The notes beneath the pieces are model-generated. The model saw nothing but the letters and a program-made list of their open reading frames with translations. It had not been told where the DNA came from and ran no database searches. The translations under genes were made by a program, and so were the position numbers. Positions 5,713 through 7,097 of a stretch of DNA of 7,097 bases are shown piece after piece; positions within the stretch are counted from its first letter, which is position 1; every line of letters begins with the position of its first letter. The stretch comes from Ruthenibacterium sp. (lineage in GTDB: Bacteria; Bacillota; Clostridia; Oscillospirales; Ruminococcaceae). The DNA lies in NCBI GenBank assembly GCA_020025255.1, contig JAHHSK010000078.1:1-7097 (forward strand), read 5' to 3'.

Positions 5713-6582
5713 TTGTTTGATACACGCATCCACACCTTTCTGACCCTTTATAAACAGATGAATTATCGAAAGACAGCCGAACTCCTGCGTATGACCCAGC
5801 CCGGTGTCACGCAGCACATCCAGCATTTGGAAAAAACGTACGGCATAAAGCTGTTTCACTATCAGGGACGCACTCTTTCCCGCACACCGGAGGCGGAAAT
5901 CTTCAAACGGCATTTGGACAGCATGATGGCGGAGGAACGCGCTATGCGCAGCGAATTCACAAAAGATGGCAGTATCCTCCTCAACATCGGTGCAACCAAA
6001 ACGATCGGTGAGTTCCTTCTGGTTCCGGATGTAAAAAGGTTTCTGTCTGATTCAAGCCATAATCTGAATTTTGTGATCGACAACACCAACGCCCTGCTGC
6101 AAAAGCTGGAAAACAATGAACTGGATTTTGCAGTGATTGAAGGCATCATTGACAAAAGCCGTTACCGATATCATTTGTATAAAAAAGAACGCTTTGTGGG
6201 AATCTGTTCCCGCACACACCGCTTTGCGGGAAAAACCGTGCCGCTGGAGGAAGTGTTCCGCCAAACGCTGCTGGTGCGGGAAAAAGGTTCCGGCACACGC
6301 AGTCTGCTCGAACAGGCAATCACCAACCAAGGCTATTCGCTTCGCTGTTTTGCACGGACGGTTTCCCTTAATAATTTTTCGGTTATTATGGATCTGCTGG
6401 CAAATGATGATGCGATCACATTTGCATATCAGCCGATTGCCCAGCAGCGCAGAGATCTGACCACATTTGATGTGCAGGAGCTGCACATGGAAGGAGAGTT
6501 CAATTTTGTATATTGCAATGAATCGATCGGCAAAGAAAGAATTGCGCAGTTCTTTGGTTCAATTGAAACAAACAAAGCATAG
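5713..6582 (+). CDS. LysR-family transcriptional regulator (CysL-like context)
   Basis: A 289-residue DNA-binding regulator starting at TTG. The winged helix-turn-helix is at the N-terminus: FLTLYKQMNYRKTAELLRMT (9-28) then QPGVTQHIQHLEKTYGIKLF (29-48), with the wing RTLSRTPEAE (53-62). A linker helix follows, and from about residue 88 the periplasmic-binding-like effector domain begins with LNIGATKTIGE (90-100), a usual ligand-loop region. REKGSGTRSLLEQA, around residue 190, matches the conserved E.GSGTR segment of many family members. Length is normal, if slightly short at the C-terminus. It is divergent from the fusion gene across a 110-bp spacer with a LysR-type palindrome, the classical arrangement for a regulator of its neighbour. 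By analogy CysL of Bacillus subtilis activates sulfite reductase genes, so a sulfur metabolite is a reasonable co-inducer, but the ligand is an inference. Transcription ends at the terminator that overlaps its stop codon. Confidence 0.95.
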   Translation: MFDTRIHTFLTLYKQMNYRKTAELLRMTQPGVTQHIQHLEKTYGIKLFHYQGRTLSRTPEAEIFKRHLDSMMAEERAMRSEFTKDGSILLNIGATKTIGEFLLVPDVKRFLSDSSHNLNFVIDNTNALLQKLENNELDFAVIEGIIDKSRYRYHLYKKERFVGICSRTHRFAGKTVPLEEVFRQTLLVREKGSGTRSLLEQAITNQGYSLRCFARTVSLNNFSVIMDLLANDDAITFAYQPIAQQRRDLTTFDVQELHMEGEFNFVYCNESIGKERIAQFFGSIETNKA

Positions 6583-6620
6583 GGTCTGATACACGCGCAA
6601 TCAAACCCTATGCTTTTTTT
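6574..6620. terminator. Bidirectional Rho-independent terminator between convergent genes
   Basis: Arms AAAGCATAGGGT (6574-6585) and ACCCTATGCTTT (6605-6616) pair perfectly over 12 bp. After one mismatch the stem continues with TGAT/ATCA (6587-6590 with 6600-6603), leaving a nine-base loop. On the plus strand it runs into a T-tract (6614-6620) and ends the regulator transcript, whose TAG stop lies inside the left arm. On the reverse strand it is followed by TTTGTTTGTTTC, enough T to serve the convergent gene at 6634-7097 as well. Confidence 0.9.
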
Positions 6621-6633
6621 GCGGTTATAATTT

Positions 6634-7097
6634 TTACTGTCTGGAAATCCGGTCTTCCAGCTGACGGTAGGATTGCGTCAGTGCGACGCCGGATGTATGG
6701 CTGAGATCCTGTACAAATTCCACGATATCCAGTGCTTTTCCGATAGGCACTGCCGAATATTCGCCTTTTTTTGCCTGCTTATCCTCCTGCGGGGGGATCA
6801 TGTATTTAAAATAGCATACGGCCGGATCCTGCATCATCGCACGGTTTACGCCGCCAATGATGTATACTTCAAAATCATCCGCCCGTATCGCACGCTCACA
6901 GAAATCCTCCTTATCCCCTTTATATAGCACACGAAAAAAATAATCCTTGCAGATTTCATTTTTCACTTTGTATCCCGGGTTATGATATGGGCCGATAACA
7001 TCAAAATACTGCCTTCCTGTTTTGGGATTTTTCGCAAACAGTGCAAACGGAACTCCATTGCGTACAAAAGAAGATCGAACCTCTATCGTTTGACCGC
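6634..7097 (-). CDS. Hypothetical protein, C-terminal part
   Basis: The reverse-strand frame that ends with TAA at 6636-6634 stays open to the right edge, giving at least 154 residues, so the N-terminus is outside the window. A GTG at 6966 could serve as a start in principle, but the frame upstream continues with protein-like sequence (for example VRNGVPFALFAKNPKTGRQY) and no ribosome-binding sequence is apparent there, so the gene is treated as 5'-partial. The visible part is hydrophilic and mixed in charge, with no membrane segments or signal, and includes ADDFEVYIIGGVNRAMMQD and a Lys/Gln-rich loop PPQEDKQAKKGEY. I do not recognise the family. It is convergent with the regulator, shares its terminator, and need not belong to the sulfur locus. 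Confidence 0.7.
   Translation of the reverse strand, partial: GQTIEVRSSFVRNGVPFALFAKNPKTGRQYFDVIGPYHNPGYKVKNEICKDYFFRVLYKGDKEDFCERAIRADDFEVYIIGGVNRAMMQDPAVCYFKYMIPPQEDKQAKKGEYSAVPIGKALDIVEFVQDLSHTSGVALTQSYRQLEDRISRQ

Noticed and set aside
1..7097. Insertion sequences, CRISPR arrays, tRNA or rRNA genes
   Set aside because: No transposase, regularly spaced repeats, cloverleaf or rRNA-like sequence was seen on either strand.

Overview
The window (7,097 bases, roughly even base composition, lower GC in intergenic spacers) looks like a chromosomal segment from an anaerobic Firmicute, most likely a Clostridia/Oscillospiraceae-type gut organism. This rests on the strong Shine-Dalgarno sequences, the ferredoxin-rich siroheme reductase, the use of TTG and GTG starts, and the gene families present. 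The taxonomic call is an inference; no rRNA or marker gene is in view.

Layout: a leftward gene cluster fills positions 1-5602. In order of transcription it encodes (i) an 855-residue fusion protein that joins a CoA-disulfide/NAD(P)H persulfide reductase-type flavoprotein, a rhodanese-like domain, a one-repeat siroheme sulfite/nitrite reductase module and two [4Fe-4S] ferredoxin motifs; (ii) a lipoprotein binding protein, (iii) a FecCD-family permease and (iv) an ATPase of an iron/siderophore/heme/B12-type ABC importer; (v) the start of a precorrin-2 dehydrogenase/sirohydrochlorin ferrochelatase (siroheme synthase N-terminal type), cut by the left edge. Genes ii-v overlap one another by 14, 8 and 4 bases. 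A perfect 16-bp hairpin sits between i and ii. Divergent from the fusion gene is a LysR-family regulator (5713-6582), with a 110-bp AT-rich spacer that holds a plausible leftward promoter and a 14-bp palindrome of LysR-operator type. A bidirectional terminator follows the regulator. A convergent leftward gene of unknown function, cut by the right edge, fills the rest.

How it may work together (inference): the fusion gene makes a self-contained NAD(P)H-driven sulfur-oxyanion or persulfide reductase that needs siroheme and iron; the siroheme biosynthetic gene and the iron- or tetrapyrrole-type importer lie downstream in the same direction; the LysR protein probably senses a sulfur metabolite and controls the locus, as CysL and CysB do for other sulfite reductase or cysteine genes. 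The most interesting object is the fusion enzyme, which in principle carries all the chemistry needed to take thiosulfate (rhodanese), persulfide (flavoprotein) and sulfite (siroheme) to sulfide on one polypeptide.
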